Positions 14,597 through 15,657 of a stretch of DNA of 15,657 nt are shown here, piece after piece. Numbering within the stretch: the stretch's first letter is position 1; each line of letters opens with the position of its first letter. The translations under genes were made by a program, and so were the position numbers. This DNA is from an uncultured Paracoccaceae bacterium. GTDB taxonomy: Bacteria > Pseudomonadota > Alphaproteobacteria > Rhodobacterales > Rhodobacteraceae. Below the pieces are notes generated by a model, which saw nothing but the letters and a program-made list of their open reading frames with translations, was not told the DNA's origin and searched no databases. The DNA is taken from NCBI GenBank assembly GCA_938038825.1, contig CALHST010000191.1:1-15657 (forward strand). The letters are read 5' to 3'.

Positions 14597-14635
14597 AAAC
14601 AGGATGCGCCTGGATCAAGGGCATCCTGTTTTTGT
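14597..14635 (+). terminator. Rho-independent terminator of cysE
   Basis: AAACAGGATGC (14597-14607) pairs perfectly with GCATCCTGTTT (14621-14631) around a 13-base loop, and the 3' arm runs into TTTTTG. It lies 19 bases after the cysE stop. The stem is flanked by TAGGAA and TTCCTA, extending it slightly. It may also help end transcripts of the convergent minus-strand gene, but the T-run favours the plus strand. Confidence 0.85.
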
Positions 14636-14648
14636 TCCTAAATGCATC

Positions 14649-14990
14649 TTAGCGGAATTTGGCAAAAGAGCGTTTCTTGAACTTTGGGTGGTGAAACCGC
14701 TTGGCATGAAAGGCTGATTTGCCATGGTGTTTTTTGACAACGTGCTTTTTCCCGTGATGCTTTTTGACGTGGTGTTTCTTGACCACTGAGTGTTTCGGCG
14801 CGTGCTTGACGTGCTTTTTCGCGTGGTGAGGGTGCTTTTTGATGAATGCTTTGTGACCGTGGCCATCAAAGACAATGGCAAACCCGTTCCCTTTAAACGC
14901 GATTTCTGCTGCTGCGGATTGCGGCGCGGCAGAAAAACTCAGGGATACGGCGATTGCCGAAAGAAGTGACCAGAGTGTTTTACCTGTCAT
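14649..14990 (-). CDS. Secreted His/Lys-rich basic protein
   Basis: A 113-residue protein. The N-terminus MTGKTLWSLLSAIAVSLSFSAAPQSAAA is a clear signal peptide with a likely cleavage site after residue 28. The mature part has 18 His among about 85 residues plus many Lys, arranged as KKHH/KKH repeats between about residues 51 and 92 and ending KKRSFAKFR. Start choice: the ATG at 14990 has GAGG 8 bases upstream and gives an immediate signal peptide; the in-frame upstream extension to 15053 would bury it. No recognised domain. It is possibly a periplasmic metal-binding or polyanion-binding protein, inferred from composition only. It converges on cysE. Low-complexity repeats make homology calls unreliable. 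Confidence 0.75.
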   Translation of the reverse strand: MTGKTLWSLLSAIAVSLSFSAAPQSAAAEIAFKGNGFAIVFDGHGHKAFIKKHPHHAKKHVKHAPKHSVVKKHHVKKHHGKKHVVKKHHGKSAFHAKRFHHPKFKKRSFAKFR

Positions 14991-15102
14991 TGTTTCGTCC
15001 TCGTTAAGGGCTGATAACAACGATATGGGGATGCAATGGGGGTGTGTCATCAAACGCGGCAGTCACGTTTGGTCACGGGTTACAGGTGAACCGTGAGACC
15101 TT

Positions 15103-15140
15103 TGAAACAAAAAGTCCCGCGCGCCGTGGCACGCAGGACT
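15103..15140 (-). terminator. Rho-independent terminator of pdhC
   Basis: On the minus strand the RNA folds as AGTCCTGCGTGC / GCGCGCGGGACT: a 12-bp stem with two G-U pairs and loop CACG (15113-15140), followed by TTTTTGTTTC (15112-15103). It lies 21 bases after the pdhC stop codon. On the plus strand two pairs become A-C mismatches and there is no T-run, so it is specific for the minus direction. Confidence 0.85.
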
Positions 15141-15161
15141 GATAGTTTTAAAGAGTAGCGT

Positions 15162-15657
15162 TCAGGCCAACATTGCGATGGGGTTTTCCAGATTGCTTTT
15201 GATCGCATTCAAGAGTTCCGCACCCAATGCGCCGTCAATCACGCGGTGATCGACAGACATCGTCACAGACATGACTGTGGCGACGGCGAGGTTTCCATCA
15301 GCGTCGACAACGGGCTTTTTGGTGCCTGCACCCACAGCAAGGATTGCACCGTGCGGCGGGTTGATAACGGCGTCAAAGTTATCAATGCCGAACATGCCCA
15401 AATTTGAGATCGCGAAGCTGCCGCCCTGGTATTCGTGTGGTGCGAGTTTGCGGTCGCGCGCACGGGAGGCAAGGTCTTTCATCTCAGCAGAGAGGGCCGA
15501 GAGCGATTTCATCTCGGCATCTTTCAGAACCGGGGTGAACAGCCCGCCTTCGATGGCGACAGCCACGGCAACGTCCGATGGTTTCAGCTTGAACACCCGG
15601 TCCCCAGCCCAGACGGCATTTGCGTCCGGGACAGATTGCAGAGCTAGCGCGCAGGCT
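15162..15657 (-). CDS. pdhC: Pyruvate dehydrogenase E2 (dihydrolipoamide acetyltransferase), C-terminal part
   Basis: The last 164 residues of an E2 acyltransferase catalytic domain; the gene continues beyond the window edge, so the lipoyl and E3-binding domains are not visible. The reading frame is open to the edge. Family marks are VFKLKPSDVAVAVAIEGGLFTPVLKDAE, GGSFAISNLGMFGIDNFDAVINPPHGAILAVG and the catalytic motif MSVDHRVIDGALGAE (His and Asp of DHRxxDG), ending ENPIAML. The NLGMFGI and INPP pattern points to the pyruvate rather than the 2-oxoglutarate enzyme; an E2 of another 2-oxoacid complex is less likely. It transfers the acetyl group from lipoate to CoA in the PDH complex. Its terminator is seen at 15103-15140. 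Confidence 0.93.
   Translation of the reverse strand, partial: ACALALQSVPDANAVWAGDRVFKLKPSDVAVAVAIEGGLFTPVLKDAEMKSLSALSAEMKDLASRARDRKLAPHEYQGGSFAISNLGMFGIDNFDAVINPPHGAILAVGAGTKKPVVDADGNLAVATVMSVTMSVDHRVIDGALGAELLNAIKSNLENPIAMLA

Overview
The window looks like the chromosome of an alphaproteobacterium of the order Rhodobacterales (Rhodobacter/Roseobacter group). The main reason is an almost complete gene transfer agent (GTA) structural cluster in the gene order known from Rhodobacter capsulatus RcGTA. It is followed, on the same strand, by a CysE-type serine acetyltransferase and, on the opposite strand, by the C-terminal part of a pyruvate dehydrogenase E2 gene.

Layout. Positions 55-141 hold a tRNA-Leu(GAG). 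A minus-strand 48-residue secreted protein of the YHCH type (244-390) and a regulatory-looking, gene-free stretch (391-670) follow. From 671 to 13240 there is one plus-strand, tightly coupled operon: portal (g3), small membrane protein (g3.5), prohead protease (g4), major capsid (g5), head-tail connector and closure proteins (g6, g7), tail terminator (g8), major tail protein (g9), two tail assembly chaperones (g10, g10.1), short tape measure (g11), distal tail protein (g12), four-cysteine hub protein (g13), NlpC/P60 peptidase (g14), the giant TIM-barrel tail-tip protein (g15) and a small conserved gene of unknown function. Most joints are ATGA or TGATG overlaps; the clear exception is a 167-base, strongly self-complementary spacer between g5 and g6. 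Downstream lie a decayed TraR/DksA-family gene on the minus strand with an in-frame amber codon (13340-13681), cysE (13769-14578) with a good terminator, a secreted His/Lys-rich protein on the minus strand (14649-14990), and partial pdhC on the minus strand with its own terminator.

How it works together. The cluster encodes the head, neck and tail of a small siphovirus-like particle that packages host DNA. The two packaging genes normally at its head (g1 small terminase, g2 large terminase) are absent: upstream of the portal gene there is no terminase ORF or recognisable remnant, only a leader with an 18-bp perfect palindrome. Two similar TTAAC...CTTGGTTAAC boxes, one matching the CtrA consensus exactly, lie on the two sides of the cluster, which suggests cell-cycle/CtrA control.

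No insertion sequence, CRISPR array, integrase or clear novel defence system was seen. The most noteworthy points are the terminase-less layout, the paired CtrA-like boxes, the palindrome in the new leader, the g5-g6 RNA structure, the TraR/DksA pseudogene and two small secreted metal-ligand-rich proteins.
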